Below, in pieces: positions 1-11,024 of a stretch of 64,000 nucleotides of DNA. Source of the DNA: Mycobacterium uberis. Lineage in GTDB: Bacteria; Actinomycetota; Actinomycetes; Mycobacteriales; Mycobacteriaceae. Position numbers and translations under genes: made by a program. Within the stretch, counting starts at the first letter, position 1; every line of letters begins with the position of its first letter. The stretch lies in NCBI RefSeq assembly GCF_003408705.1, contig NZ_QAYL01000003.1, positions 1 to 64,000 on the forward strand, written 5' to 3'. The notes beneath the pieces were generated by a model, which was given only the letters and a program-made list of their open reading frames with translations, was not told the DNA's origin and made no database searches.

Positions 1-88
1 TTGCATCACGACATCACCATGGTCACACTGGCTAGACTCTCCCCAGATAAGAACAGACCAAAACCTCGCTTCAACACCACCAACCAAC
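1..88. repeat. 88-bp direct repeat, copy 1
   Basis: Bases 1-88 are identical to 15697-15784, and the two copies diverge directly after the shared CAACCAAC. The window begins inside or at the edge of this copy, so its true left end is unknown. No transposase or known mycobacterial element is recognisable in the 88 bases. The copies lie in the same orientation on either side of a 15.6-kb block whose gene order belongs to another part of the M. tuberculosis map. Confidence 0.95.
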
Positions 89-210
89 AACACATAGGTT
101 TACAACGAGATTCGAAATTACCAACGAACTGGCCTGCACGAGGACTTTCCAGGCGTTGTGTCGGCTTGAGTCCCACGGCTTGTTGGATTGTCTAAATTTT
201 GGGTGTGGCC

Positions 211-1483
211 AGTATAGGTATGTCAATTGAGCAGTTGATCGTGCGCTCGAGAGGTGATCAGTGAGTCTGGTGGGATGCTCGACAGACCAGCGGGTCAATT
301 GGACTACCTGCGCGGCGACGTTATCGATAGTAAACTCTGCTGATTTGTAGTCTGAGCTTATCGGGTTGGATTACCGACCGCTGTACTACTTTGAAATGCC
401 GCCGGCCTTGTTAGCGCCGATTGTAAAGAACCTCGCGAACGTAGGATTGCTGCGGCGAGTACACGTCGCGGTGGAAAAGCCATTTGGCCGCGACCTGGAT
501 TCGGCGCGGGAACTCAATGTTCGACTACACGCGGTGCTTGACGAAGAGCAGATCCGGCGGGTGGACCACTTTTTAGACAAACGGCATGTTGTTGAGGTGG
601 AATACCTGTGATTCATCAACCAGATGTTTGCACAATTGTGGGACCGGCACATTATTTCCGATATCCACCTCACCATGGCCCAAGGCTTCAGTGTGCAGAC
701 CTGCGGCAGGTTCTATGATGTGGTCGGGGCTGTATGTGGCATCATACGAAGCCATCCACTGCAGGTGTTAGCACTGATTGCGATGGAGCCGACGATGGGC
801 CCGAGTGTCGATGGTTTGAACGACAAAAGGCCAAGGTGTTTCGCGCGATGTCGGCTCTGAATCCACAGTGTTAAGTACGTGGTACGTACCGCGACTCTAC
901 CGACGTCACTGAGGTGGACAAGATTCGCAAGCCGAACATTTACGTTGCACTGGCGGGAGGCCGAGATTAACAACTGGCGGTGGTTCGGAGGGCCGATCTT
1001 CTTGCGCGCGGGAAAGGCCTTGCTGGCGAAGGTTATCGATGTGCTGCTGTTTTTGCGGAATGTTCCCGGGTTGGCTTTCTGGTCTAACCGCCGACAAGCT
1101 GAACTCAACCAGATCGTGCTGCGCATCGATTCCGATTCGAGTTATGCGCCTGCAGCTAGCCGCCTAACTGGGCGACTTGTGGCACGATGTTCACCTAAGA
1201 ATTTTTCCTTCGCGGTGGGACTCGGTGAACCGGTGCGGCCTTATGAACGACTTCTCTACGCCGGGTTGACCGATGATCGGCAACTTTTCGCTCGAGAAGA
1301 TGGCATCGAAGAGATGTGGAGCATTGTTACGCTGCTGCTAGCCATGTAGGGCAAATCGATCTGTACGACCGTGGGTCCCTTAGGGGCTCTAGGCTGCGCA
1401 GTCGCTGCTGTGGGGCCATCGCAGTTGGCAAGAACTTGGTTCTCTGCGGGCACTCCCGCAACACGGCAAGGAGACCGAAGAAG
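211..1483 (+). pseudogene. zwf1: glucose-6-phosphate dehydrogenase Zwf1 (Rv1121-like), decayed
   Basis: Pieces in different frames follow the order of G6PDH, the NADP-dependent first enzyme of the oxidative pentose phosphate pathway. They are an N-terminal stretch near 213-345, the substrate-binding VEKPFGRDL plus RVDHFL region at about 470-575, a middle part near 620-850, a stretch containing NRRQAELNQIVLRID near 1085-1130, and the C-terminal RPYERLLYAGL at about 1235-1265. Stops and frameshifts separate every piece and the NAD(P)-binding start is missing. It runs directly into a gnd2 remnant, as in M. tuberculosis. It cannot encode a working enzyme; a zwf2 elsewhere would be needed for G6PDH activity. 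Confidence 0.9.
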
Positions 1484-2525
1484 ATGCAGATGGGAATGAT
1501 TGGCCCGGGTTGCATGGGTGCCAACATCGTGCACCGCTTAGTCTAAGGACGAACATGAGTGCGTGGTGTACGACCACAACCTTGATGTGGTCAAGGCGCT
1601 GGTCAGTGAGCGAAAAACGATCGAGGTGGCGTCGCTGGCCGAGCTACGCGGCAAACTTCGCGCTCCACGAGTGGTCTGGGTGATGGTGCCCGCGGATGAT
1701 ATCATCACTTCGGTGATCATAGATCTGGTCGACACACTCGAGTCTGATGACATCGTGATTGATGGTGGAAACTCCTACTACCGTGATGACATCGAATACG
1801 TAAAGATCTTTTCCGAGAAAGGGATTCATCTACTTGATTGTGGTATCAGTGGTGGTGTGTGGAGCCGGGAACGTGGCTATTGCCTGACGGTCGGTGGTGA
1901 CGACTGCGCTTTGCGTACGCAGAGCCACTGTTCGTTACCATCGCGCCGGGTGTCGAAACAGCACCGCGTACGCCGGACCGACACGGTGATCTCGCGCAAG
2001 CTGAGAAGGGCTATTTGCACTATGTCCCTTGTGGGGCAAGCTATTTCTTCAGGATAGTGCACAAAGGGATTGAGTACGGGATGATGGCATCGCTAGCCGA
2101 GTGAGGAAACCCTGCTATAAATGCTGATATCGGTACTTGCGTGCAGAAAGACCTCGAAGCCAGCGATGTCGAAACCATACTGTTGGAAAACCCGGAATTC
2201 TACCAATACGATATCGATCTCCCAGCAGTCGCCGAGGTATGGCGACGGGGAAGTGTGGTCAGTTCGTGACGCCTGGATTTGACTGCGTCAGCGCTGCACC
2301 AATCGCCCGCGCTGAACGAGTTCACCGGACGGGTGTCCGACAGTGGGGAAGGTCGGTGGACCGTTTAGCACGGCGGTCGATGAGGGGGTACCGATGCCAG
2401 TGCTGACGACCGTCCTGTATGCGTGCTTCGCCTCGCGTCAGATCTTTGAGTTCGGTGCCAAGGTGTTGTCGGCGATGCGCAAGCAGTTCGGCGAGCATGA
2501 CGAGAAGCCCTCTGGTGAAGAGGGT
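1484..2525 (+). pseudogene. gnd2: 6-phosphogluconate dehydrogenase Gnd2 (Rv1122-like), decayed
   Basis: The start at 1484 reads MQMGMIGPGCMGANIV, the dinucleotide-binding loop of 6-phosphogluconate dehydrogenase. A 164-aa open stretch at about 1563-2057 carries VWVMVPADD, DIVIDGGNSYYRDD and LLDCGISGGVWSRERGYCL, all typical of the short Gnd2 type. The frame breaks after residue 20 and again several times after 1900; the end reads LSAMRKQFGEHDEKP near 2470-2510. An intact paralogue, gnd1, lies at 45896-47347, so the reaction itself is retained. Confidence 0.92.
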
Positions 2526-2529
2526 GAGT

Positions 2530-3460
2530 TGTGTCGGACGAAGTCCACGATGGCTTCGGTGAACGCGTTACTGTCATCACCAGCTGTGGTATGCTTCGCG
2601 TTGGCCGATTCGACGAACTCCGCCTGCGATGCCTTGGTGAGAAAATCCTGAACGTCCTCGGAGCTGACCATGTTGGAGAGTTTGTCGTGAATCAACAGGA
2701 TTGGGATCTTCAGATCGACGGTAGTGTGCTCGATTTTCTCGATGCACAGCTCCGGGTCGTCTCCGGGTTTGGTCATCATTACCGAATTCCAGTGCCAGTA
2801 TCAGCGTTTGCCGTGCAGTCGTAGGTTTTTTCAATCCTTCGGGATTACGTGGTTTCCTGCGGTACGGCAGGTAGGCCACGACAGCGACGGCCTCGTCAGG
2901 GGAAGCAAAACCCTGGAGGTGGATGAACATGAAATCGCGGATGCGGGCGTTGCTACCCTTCATTGTAATGCGGCACCGCGTCGACCAAACATCAGCCCGA
3001 TCGCCCTTTGGTCAACGGTACTTTCGGCGACAAGGGATGCTGGTGAGTCGGCTCACACTGGTCCCAATCACCACCGGGCTGCCGGTCGAATCAAACACGC
3101 GTAGGACGTCTTCGGTCAAACTTTCGAGGGTGTAGTCGGCGTCCGGCGTACGGTTGTTATCACCGTGTCTACGTGTGTCGATCGTGATGACGTGGTATTT
3201 TTAAATTTATGAAGGTCTGGCCGGCGGCTTTTCAGGAGAGCCAGTTTTGATCTCTGCCGTGCAACATTAGGACGATTAGTGCTGCCTTGGAGCCAGGGCT
3301 CCATTCGTCGGCATCCAGGGGTCTTATCTGCGTTGACAAAGCTAACCGTTTGGGGGCTGTGTATGGTGCTACGCTGTGTTCAGGGCTTGTTTCCAGACGT
3401 CGAATCGGGCAGTATGTTCGGCGCTTCCCATGGTGGGCAGCAATACCGCTCAACCTGACG
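2530..3460 (-). pseudogene. bpoB: alpha/beta hydrolase / peroxidase BpoB (Rv1123c-like), decayed
   Basis: On the minus strand an N-terminal fragment (about 3240-3450) reads EWSPGSKAALIVLMLHGRDQN, a damaged oxyanion-hole motif of alpha/beta hydrolases. A C-terminal fragment (2530-2779) reads LKIPILLIHDKLSNMV through to FTEAIVDFVRHNSP, the usual end of these proteins including the region of the catalytic His. The middle is spread over other frames with stops. It is convergent with gnd2, the order seen in M. tuberculosis. BpoB is annotated as a non-haem peroxidase, but the substrate of the family is uncertain. Confidence 0.75.
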
Positions 3461-3759
3461 ACAACGATTCTTTGATTCTGTTCAAACGCCCGACCTCAGA
3501 ATTGGTGGTATTAGTCGCCGTGTCGGTGGAGGTTTTGTCGAACTAGTCTGCTACGCACTCACCATGGTTTGGCGGCTGTGATTCATCGGTAAATAGCTCG
3601 GCGAAGCTGCCGCATAAAACTCGATTCCTAACCGTCGTATCCATGTCGTCGAACAGCTAGTGCAGCGTTTTCTGAGTGTGGCCGAAGGTGTCATCCAGGT
3701 GTGGACAGTCGCTATCCTAGAGTACATTGTTGAAAACCATTGCGGTCATCGCCACGATC

Positions 3760-4735
3760 GCCGATCAGTCGTGCTGGAACGACGCGTACATATGTGCGTA
3801 GATTATCTCGTGCACACCACGATTGATCTTGTTTTCCAACACTATTGAGTGCTGGCGATATCCCTCTTCCGTTCGGTCGATGATGAACGGCACCCACGTC
3901 GCTTTACCCTCCGACACCAGAACTTTGAGTTTTGGGGGCCGATCCAATGCCCGTGAGGCGACGAGCTTGACCACCGCACGCTGGCCACCGAATGACGTCT
4001 CTGTGTAGTGGAGAACCGCACCTTCTGGGCTGTTATAGGTCATCCCGATCGAGCCGCTGACGGTGAAATCGCTTGTTGCAGAGCCGATGCGGAATGCGAC
4101 CGCCATACCGATTGCTTCAGCGATGGTCCAGAACGGTTACCATTGCTCGCGGTGGAAATTGCGTTGCGTTGAGTGCGGCGTGATGGTAGGAAAGATTTCC
4201 TTGAAAATATTGCGCCACAATGAATAACTCTGCTTACTGCATCGTCGAAATCTGGTGTCGACACTTGTACAGTAGGAGTCAGTAGCGGAAAGTAGTACAT
4301 AATTATTTATGTTGCACAATCATCGGACGCCTGCATCGCTTCACACAAACAGCTTTAGCATATGAAACGAGCCGGAACATATTCCTAATGATGGAAACAC
4401 CAATTACGACAAAATGCTTTCGTCATCGAGATCGGTAAGTCACTTTCCGGTGTCCCAGGTGTCCAGTGCTGCCGCCGTGTCTTGTAGAAATTGTTCTTGA
4501 GCAGCGGTGAAAAACCGGCAGCGGAAGTGCCTGGCTTGCACGTTGCATGGCACTAAGTCGACCAGCTGCTTGGGTAGCCGTGAACGCCACAGGTTGGCGG
4601 GTTCGATGAAATGTAGAGCCGTCCGAGTTAGCCGCATAGTTCGAGGGGTACTGTCATGAATCCAAGTATTAGAATTACTTTTTAGTACTATCAATACTGT
4701 CGACATCTGGTCGGCCGCTGCGGTCAGCACTGAGA
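3760..4735 (-). pseudogene. unrecognised minus-strand gene remnants
   Basis: Two open stretches on the minus strand, 3765-4106 (113 aa) and 4440-4730 (96 aa), read like real protein. The first contains GMTYNSPEGAVLHYTETSFGG followed by basic and hydrophobic alternation; the second contains DLVPCNVQARHFRCRFFTAA and ends with ALDTWDTGK. They are separated by about 330 bases full of stops. I do not recognise a family and they could be one or two former genes. They lie between the bpoB and TetR remnants, where I recall no gene in M. tuberculosis. Confidence 0.4.
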
Positions 4736-4779
4736 TAGTCTGGCCTGCACTGATGAAGCAGCCTCTCTGACGTTGGCGT

Positions 4780-5565
4780 TAACCGACGGTGGTGAGGAAT
4801 CGCAATGTGGCCGGTGTAAAGACCACTTCGGCCTGAGTGAGCAGATCATCCTGGACCGGCTCTATGAGCTGATCAGCTAAGCGAATCTGACCCGTGCGAT
4901 GACAGCCACCAAGGCGATGTTCGATATGCGCAAGGTTATCGTAGCCAAGCTGGAACGAATGGTTGCCCATATTGTATCGAACAGTGAGCCAGTCGATCCA
5001 GTTAATTGTGGTGTTGATGATCGTCGGTACATTGTCCGGGTTGTCGCATACAGCCACCATCAGTGTTGCTTTCGCCATGGTCGCCATCAGCACGTGGCTC
5101 AGCAGTTGCCTGCGTAGCGACGTGTCCAGCTCCAGACTCGTCCATCCAACTGCAGAAGGCGGCCATCATGCAGCCGCGATGAGCGATCTCGAAGCCGGCT
5201 GGCGTGTTTCCGGACGACAGTATCCTGACTAGGCGCCGGTTCTTCCACATCGCCTCGAGGTAGGCTCGCACATGGACCTCGAATACCCATCCTCCGGGTC
5301 GATCCCCGCTGGGACGGACTGGGCCTTTTACCGCGTCGTGGCGTCGACAGTGTCGGCCATGTACTCCAACATTGTCAGAAACAGCTTGTGTTTGCCCCCC
5401 GAAGTGGTAGGAGATGCTGGCGCCAGAGCCGGCCATCACGTTGGCCATCGTCGCCGCAGTGAAGTCCTGGTCGCTAATACTGCGATCGTTGCGTCGAGGA
5501 TTTGCCGTTGAGTGGCGCTGATCTTGGATCTTGGCCCAGCGGTGGGTCCGTGCGGAGGTCGTCAT
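4780..5565 (-). pseudogene. TetR-family regulator, decayed
   Basis: The 5' part (5400-5560, minus) reads DFTAATMANVMAGSGASISYHF, the helix-turn-helix of a TetR repressor. Later pieces near 5100-5290 and 4779-5093 read like a TetR ligand-binding domain (ATMAKATLMVAVCDNPDNV and further on). The frame changes at least twice between them. The partner genes are probably the unrecognised remnants just downstream at 3760-4735. The protein cannot be made as one chain. Confidence 0.6.
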
Positions 5566-5859
5566 ACCTAGACGCTAACGGGTACGTCGGACCGTCAGTC
5601 GTGCCTTGCATTGGCCAGTCGATACCACATAAGTCTCAGGTCGATGACCCCGCGTTAAGTTGTTTGGGTGCATGTCCTGTTAGGCAAGCTAGCAGGACAT
5701 GCTGCACAAGAGTAAACGTAGCGGCGATGCTGCTGATTTCAGGACAGAGACTATAGCGCGGCGGTGACGAGTGGCGTTTACCGTGAGATGCGCCGGATGT
5801 CCCGCGATGATTGAGCCCACACTGGATCGACGTGCGAAAGCCCGCTGGGTACCTTAAGA

Positions 5860-6575
5860 CTCTGACCTGGTGCCACACAGATCGCCTTGTGTCTGCACGG
5901 TTTCCCTGACACCGCCTACGGTTGGCGTAAGATCATTCCCCGCCGGATAGATGAGCTATCATGCCCTATTATTTGAGCATTTGAGGGCACGTTTTATACG
6001 TCGCTACCCACCGATGGGAGTTATCACGGTGTCGTGTTGATGGATGACGCCTTGCGCGTGCTTCTAGCTGTAGATAGTACCGAACGCGATGTGGTGATCG
6101 GTCACGACTGGGGTTGACATGGCCGCTATTGGCCCTGGACACGATGTCCGACAGTCCGTTCCCAAGACGGTGATCATGTCGGTGCCGCTTTCGGCAGCGT
6201 TTCGATCGTCGGGCCGGCTGACCGACCGTGGCCGGCTGGTGCTGACGTTACCGTATTAGCTGCTGCGCAGTTAATCCTTCCATCTACTTTCAATTATCAT
6301 TGTGTTGAGCTTTGCTGTGCGACATTTAGTCGCCGGCGCAGCATGCCGAATTGGAGCGGCTGTGGACCGAGCCGCCTGTATTGCCGAGTTTGTACCTGTA
6401 CGGTGGTGACACCGGTTGCTTAGCTACGGTTTTCATGCGCTGGACGGAACGGTGCTGTAATCGGGCAGTGAAGTAACAATCGTGGAGTATGCTGGGCTTT
6501 TCTTGCCGCTTGAGCAATCAGACAAGGTTGGCGAATTTATTCTGGCGTTCATCGTCTTGCTCGGCTGAGGCCACG
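5860..6575 (+). pseudogene. ephC: epoxide hydrolase EphC (Rv1124-like), decayed
   Basis: Near 5880 the plus strand reads LCLHGFPDTAYGWRKIIP, the HGxP oxyanion motif of alpha/beta-fold epoxide hydrolases. Near 6091 it reads VVIGHDWG, the nucleophile elbow with Asp in place of Ser. Near 6170-6240 MSVPLSAAFRSSGRLTDRGR continues in another frame, and the end near 6480-6560 (VEYAGLFLPLEQSDKVGEFI) corresponds to the catalytic His region, where His has become Leu. Many stops interrupt it. The motifs identify the fold firmly; the label ephC rests on position before Rv1125. Confidence 0.75.
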
Positions 6576-6599
6576 GTGATGCATTGAATGACGACCGTC

Positions 6600-8460
6600 G
6601 AAGCACCATTCTATATTGATGTCAGCCAAAGTCTCCAACGACCAATTTCTGCCCTATGCATTCGACGGCCAACTCGTCCGGCTCGATGGCGTCATCAACG
6701 ATATCCGCCGCCATCGAGCCTGTCCTGATTTGACGATTCGCCTCGACGGCGGGTCTGCACTGACCTATCCACGGCGGGTCCTGGCGACCGCCGAGCCCGC
6801 GCAGTTGGTTGAGCATGAGCTCGCTGATCACACTTGGTGTGGTTGCCTAGCCGCAGTGGTTGATCTTGCCGGCAAGCAGTTAGTGAGCAGTTAGATATTC
6901 GCTAGATGCTTTGGCGAATAAACATTTTCATGTTTTGTTATCGGAATTCCGGGGCTCATCGGCCCGAATGCCGTTGCGGTTATGCAGGTTGCAAATGTGC
7001 TAGCTGACGGAGCCTGTATTTTGGCGACGGCTTCTCGGTCGGCCGGTGTCGGTGTTCAAGGTGGCGCGGTTACCGGCAGATTTTTACCGTGGCGAACGAT
7101 TGATGCGGCCCGCACGCACCGCCGGGTAATACACTATACCCGCACCGGGTTGCTGGTACCGTCGTTAGATTCCGTCGCTATCGAGCTATGCCCGCTCGTA
7201 GGGCACCCACGTCGTGCACACGTTGGTATGGCACTGTACGCAACTGCCTAGTCCCACGGTTACCGTCGCCGTGCTAGCCGCGGTATCCAGGGCGACGTCG
7301 TAGATGTTGGGTGAGGCGGGAAGGCGCTCTGAGCGCTGAGGTGCTGATAATTTAGGTTTGTTGTGGCACAAGCTCATAACTATTTCAGCAATGTCGTTGT
7401 GGGGCTGTACCCGGAGCTTGGCCAGGATGTCCGGGTGCAGCGGATCACGACAGACCTAGTCAACGGGTGTCGCCGCTTCCAGCATCCGGTTGTGGTACTC
7501 AACCGGCCGAGCTTTTGTCGCGATCCTGGCTGCTCTGAGCAGGTTAGGACGCCTCGCTATTCGCCTCGGATGTCCGGCCAGAACTGACGGCCGGACATCT
7601 AGTACTGAGACCTGCGAAGGGTCTGACCTATGACGTGTACAGCATAGGCGACACTATAGTAATAATTAGTGTGCATGCGGCCGAGTTGACGATGGCAGGT
7701 ATCGACGTCTGTCTGCAGCTGCTGTATCCTGGCCTTTAACGTAGGGTTTTCCTGTAGAAAATCGTAATGTAATGTGCTGCGATTGGGTGTGGCTAGAGCA
7801 ATTCCTCAGCGTGATTTGTGCAATGAGAATACGAAGATGGTCCATGTTGTCACCGCAGGTGGGACATTCGTTATTACGCGCAATGGCGATCTGGTAGCTG
7901 AGCTTAGTCCTATATGAAATCGGTCGCCGTATCCTAAACGTTACGCACGAAGAAGTTGCTACACTGACCGGTGTCCGCGTGTGCATTGATCATTGACAGT
8001 TCTACGCAGTCTTCGACCAGTTGATCGACCAAAAATCTCTAGCATGACGTCCGGTATTCTGGATACGTCGGTTGTGATCGACTGACACGGTTCTGCGGTG
8101 GTCGCTGCACCGCCCAACGAGATAGCAATATCAGCCATTATGGCTGTTGATTTGGCTTCCGGTCCGTTGTCGACCACAACACCGGTGGAAGAGGCCAAGC
8201 AGCCGAACCGGTTATAGGATATCGAATCGACTTTGGAGCCAATCTCTTTCGACGGAGCCATGGTACGTGGTTACGTGCTAATCGTCGCAGTTGTGGTGCG
8301 CGAAGGAAAAGAACCGCGAAGCAGGTTCGCCGATCTGTTGGTCGTCGCGACGGCGCACGTCAACCACTGTGGACTTCTACAGTCGCAATGCGGACGACTT
8401 CGCCGGCCTTGAGAAACTGATCCGTGTCGCCGTTATCTGATTCTGGTAATGCATCTGAGC
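6600..8460 (+). pseudogene. Rv1125-like conserved protein, decayed
   Basis: Open stretches in changing frames run from MSAKVSNDQFLPYAFDGQL (6616) through a piece near 6982-7251 and a piece at 7363-7500 reading FSNVVVGLYPELGQDVRVQ. From about 7600 to 8460 no clear frame can be followed. The position between ephC and Rv1126c matches Rv1125, a conserved mycobacterial protein of unknown function. I infer the identity mainly from gene order. Confidence 0.5.
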
Positions 8461-8584
8461 TCGCCCAGCGGTCCTGTTGTGTTAGAGTAGCGCACTTTGA
8501 CACCGATGTCCGGTGTTGTCGTGTCGATGGGTGTGAAGCAGCGGGCTAACCCTTCAAGCGGTGTTGGATAGATTGCTACAGAAC

Positions 8585-9190
8585 TTACTGCGCATCAATG
8601 GATCTCGAGTCTTCCTCTCGGGTGATGCCAATAGCGAGGATCAGCTCCTCGTGTAGTTCGAACCACACTGTGTGGTAGGAGTCAATGAGTGGCTTAGTGA
8701 ACCATGCGATCTGTCCAGCCTTGACTTTCTCTAACGCGGTATGCAATTTCCCCAGGTAAGTACTCAACCGTGGCAGCTGCTTCGCCACTACCTCGATGAT
8801 TGGTACCATCCGTTCGTGCACTGCATCGAGGCGCGCCAAAATCGCAGCATCGTATTCGGGATTCTCGTGGGTATTAGGACTATCATTTTTTATTTGCCAG
8901 TCCGTCGCCAGGGCCTTGAAATCAAGGTTAACGGGACAGAATTCGTGATAGGAAGCTGCCAGTGCGGTCGTGTCGATGTCTTTGCGCTCATCGGCGAGTA
9001 AGGCGTTTAGCTGCGTGCGGCCGGTGGGGCTGATCCTCAGTGTCTTTCCCTCGACTAGTAGGCCGGCTGCGGTTAGTTGTTTGACGGTTTTAGTGACCTC
9101 GGTAAGATCGTCTCCCAAAGTTGCAGCCAAGTCGGAAGAACTTACCCGACCCTTCAGCCGAACTGCCTGCAGTACTGTCAATTCGGTCAC
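8585..9190 (-). CDS. winged-helix-like partner of PPDK-like protein (Rv1126c homologue)
   Basis: This 201-aa protein starts GTG-ACC-GAA at 9190. The GTG overlaps the TGA of the upstream PPDK-like gene by four bases (GTGA), so the pair is almost certainly translated in a coupled way. Residues 1-60 look like a winged helix-turn-helix (LQAVRLKGRVSSSDLAATLG, then a TKTVKQLTAAGLLVE recognition-helix region and a GKTLRISPTGR wing). The rest is alpha-helical without a known motif; YHEFCPVNLDFKALATDWQ and LHTALEKVKAGQIAWFTKPL stand out. The family function is unknown. Its survival beside a truncated PPDK in a decaying region suggests the two act together, perhaps as a regulator or a scaffold. Next to it, 7600-8580 is gene-free apart from remnants. 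Confidence 0.9.
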   Translation of the reverse strand: MTELTVLQAVRLKGRVSSSDLAATLGDDLTEVTKTVKQLTAAGLLVEGKTLRISPTGRTQLNALLADERKDIDTTALAASYHEFCPVNLDFKALATDWQIKNDSPNTHENPEYDAAILARLDAVHERMVPIIEVVAKQLPRLSTYLGKLHTALEKVKAGQIAWFTKPLIDSYHTVWFELHEELILAIGITREEDSRSIDAQ

Positions 9191-10833
9191 GGTTTGGCCT
9201 GGCTTCGCAGCCGTAGCGCGGTCATCATGACGATGAGCGGGGTAGTTGACACCACGTCGGTGTGCCCGGTGTCCATTGCTGCGCGTATCGCGGCATCGGA
9301 CGAGTCATCCAGCCTCGGATGGTCCCCGGTCGCGTGTGCACGTAGCGGGCTGATGCGTCGCGCGATGTCAGCCAGCTCGCGTAGCTCTGGTGTGTCATTC
9401 TCCGACCACGCGGACAGTGTCAGATTGCCGTGGCGAACCTCGCCTTCGTCGCCGTCGACGGTGATCTGTTTGCCAGCCAACGATGCGACGGTTCCCTGGC
9501 CGCAGCCCACCACGGCCACTCGGCCGAGTTCGCGGCTGACCACTGCCGCATGGCTGGCGACACCACCGACCTCGGTGACAACACCCTGTGCGGCCAACAT
9601 GCCGAGGACGTCTTCGGGCCTGGTGTGGTTGCGCACCAGGATGACCTGCTCGCCCGCTTCGGCGGCGTCTAGAGCCTTATCGACTTCGGTGTACGCTTTG
9701 CCCGATACCACGCCCGGGCAAGCTGGCATGCCTTTAGCTAAAAGTGGTGCAGCTAAACGTATCTCCTGCCGTAGTGGGGGTAGGAGCACGGTCTCGACGT
9801 GTGCCGGGGTCACTCGGCGCAGTGCCTCGGCATCGTCGATGAGCCCCTCGTACCGCAGTTGTAGCGCCAGGCGCACCGCCGCCTGTGCCGAGCGCTCTGC
9901 GGTTCGGGTCTGTAGTAGCCACAACTTGCCGTCCTCAACGGTGAACTCGATCTCTTGAACGTCAGATCCGAGCCGCTCCAAGTGGCTAGCTGCGTCCATC
10001 AACTCGTCGTAGACAGCCGGTTTATCGTCGCGCAGGGCTGTAATCGGCTGGACGTCCACCAATCCCGACATCACGTCGTCGCCTTGGCCGCCGGGAAGCC
10101 ACTCACCGAACGGTTCACTGCCGCCGGTTATCGGATTGCGGGAAAATAACACTCCGGCTCCGGAGTTGGCGCCTTGGTTGCCAAACACCATCGCTTGCAC
10201 AATCACAGCTGTACCACCCTGGTCATCCAGACCGTAGTGGGTGCGGTAAGCAACCGCGCGAGGAGAATTCCATGAGGAGAAAACGGATTCGATGCCCGCG
10301 CGCAACTGAGTGTAGGGATCGGTGGACAGAGGATCTGATTCACCTACGATGCGCCGATACGTGCGAGTGAACCGTAGGCGGGTGTCGCGGGCGAAAGTGT
10401 GGGCGATCAACGAGGTGTCGGCCGCAGCCAGCGCCTGCTCGACGGGAGTATTTATGCCCAAGTCCAGAATTGTGTCCATCATGCCGGGCATTGACTGTGC
10501 GGCCCCGGAGCGAACGCTGACCAGCAATGGCCGTGGCCCCCGCCCAAACGTGCGTGAAGTTTCGGCTTCCAGCCACCGCATCCTGTCCAGCACGTCGTCC
10601 CAGATAGCCTCCATCGTAGGTTCGGGAGCGGTCAAATACCGGCCGCCGACCTCGGTGGTAATGCAGAACGCTGGGGGAACCGGCAATTGGTGTCGGCGCA
10701 TCGCGTTGATGCTATGGCCCTTGCCACCCAGGATTTCTCGCGATTGATGCGCGTCGCCGTTCAGCAACACTACAGAGTGCTCGGTGGACGTGGCCGCATG
10801 TTGGTTTGACGTCGTGATCCATTCCTGCGTCAT
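9187..10833 (-). CDS. ppdK: pyruvate, phosphate dikinase-like protein without the C-terminal barrel (Rv1127c homologue)
   Basis: The 548-aa reading starts at the ATG at 10833 (MTQEW); 44 further codons upstream are open but lack family similarity. The N-terminal ATP-grasp half shows GGKGHSINAM, PLLVSVRSGAAQSMPGMMD, the FSRNPITGG loop, QGDDVMSG and the IEFTVEDGKLWLLQTR end. The swivelling domain shows CPGVVSGKA and GGVASHAAVVSRELG, whose His is the phosphocarrier residue of PPDK/PEP synthase. Full PPDK is about 870 aa; the PEP/pyruvate-binding TIM barrel is nearly all absent, as in Rv1127c. It should be able to take phosphate from ATP onto His, but the acceptor is not encoded here. It overlaps the next gene by 4 bases. 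Confidence 0.9.
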   Translation of the reverse strand: MTQEWITTSNQHAATSTEHSVVLLNGDAHQSREILGGKGHSINAMRRHQLPVPPAFCITTEVGGRYLTAPEPTMEAIWDDVLDRMRWLEAETSRTFGRGPRPLLVSVRSGAAQSMPGMMDTILDLGINTPVEQALAAADTSLIAHTFARDTRLRFTRTYRRIVGESDPLSTDPYTQLRAGIESVFSSWNSPRAVAYRTHYGLDDQGGTAVIVQAMVFGNQGANSGAGVLFSRNPITGGSEPFGEWLPGGQGDDVMSGLVDVQPITALRDDKPAVYDELMDAASHLERLGSDVQEIEFTVEDGKLWLLQTRTAERSAQAAVRLALQLRYEGLIDDAEALRRVTPAHVETVLLPPLRQEIRLAAPLLAKGMPACPGVVSGKAYTEVDKALDAAEAGEQVILVRNHTRPEDVLGMLAAQGVVTEVGGVASHAAVVSRELGRVAVVGCGQGTVASLAGKQITVDGDEGEVRHGNLTLSAWSENDTPELRELADIARRISPLRAHATGDHPRLDDSSDAAIRAAMDTGHTDVVSTTPLIVMMTALRLRSQAKP

Positions 10834-11024
10834 GCGCTTTTCCCAGTAGGTATCGCATGAATGCCGGGGATTCCGGTGCTGTTGGGCCGAGTGTTCAACG
10901 CAATTCCGACACTGTCTGCTCCAATGATCGTGTTGTTGATGTCGAGCTCCTGTACGGTTCTTCATGGGTTTGCCCGGGCAACGCTACCTGCCGAGGATTT
11001 GTCTCATCAGCTAGGTTTGAGTCT

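Noticed and set aside
1..88. The repeat considered as a coding exon or transposase fragment
   Set aside because: The frame MVTLARLSPDKNRPKPRF continues differently in the two copies and resembles no transposase known to me.
713..1349. Open frames on both strands around 0.7-1.35 kb as independent genes
   Set aside because: The plus-strand pieces are parts of the zwf1 remnant and the minus-strand ones are shadows.
5002..5565. 187-codon minus-strand frame taken as an intact TetR gene
   Set aside because: Only its first 60 residues read as TetR; the rest is out of frame relative to the family, so it is a pseudogene.
7959..8261. 100-codon minus-strand frame
   Set aside because: No recognisable motif or ribosome site; it lies in decayed Rv1125-like sequence and is better left unannotated.
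9077..9958. 293-codon open frame on the plus strand
   Set aside because: It lies antisense to the PPDK-like gene, is Ser/Thr/Arg-rich without motifs, and is a by-product of the codon pattern of the real gene.
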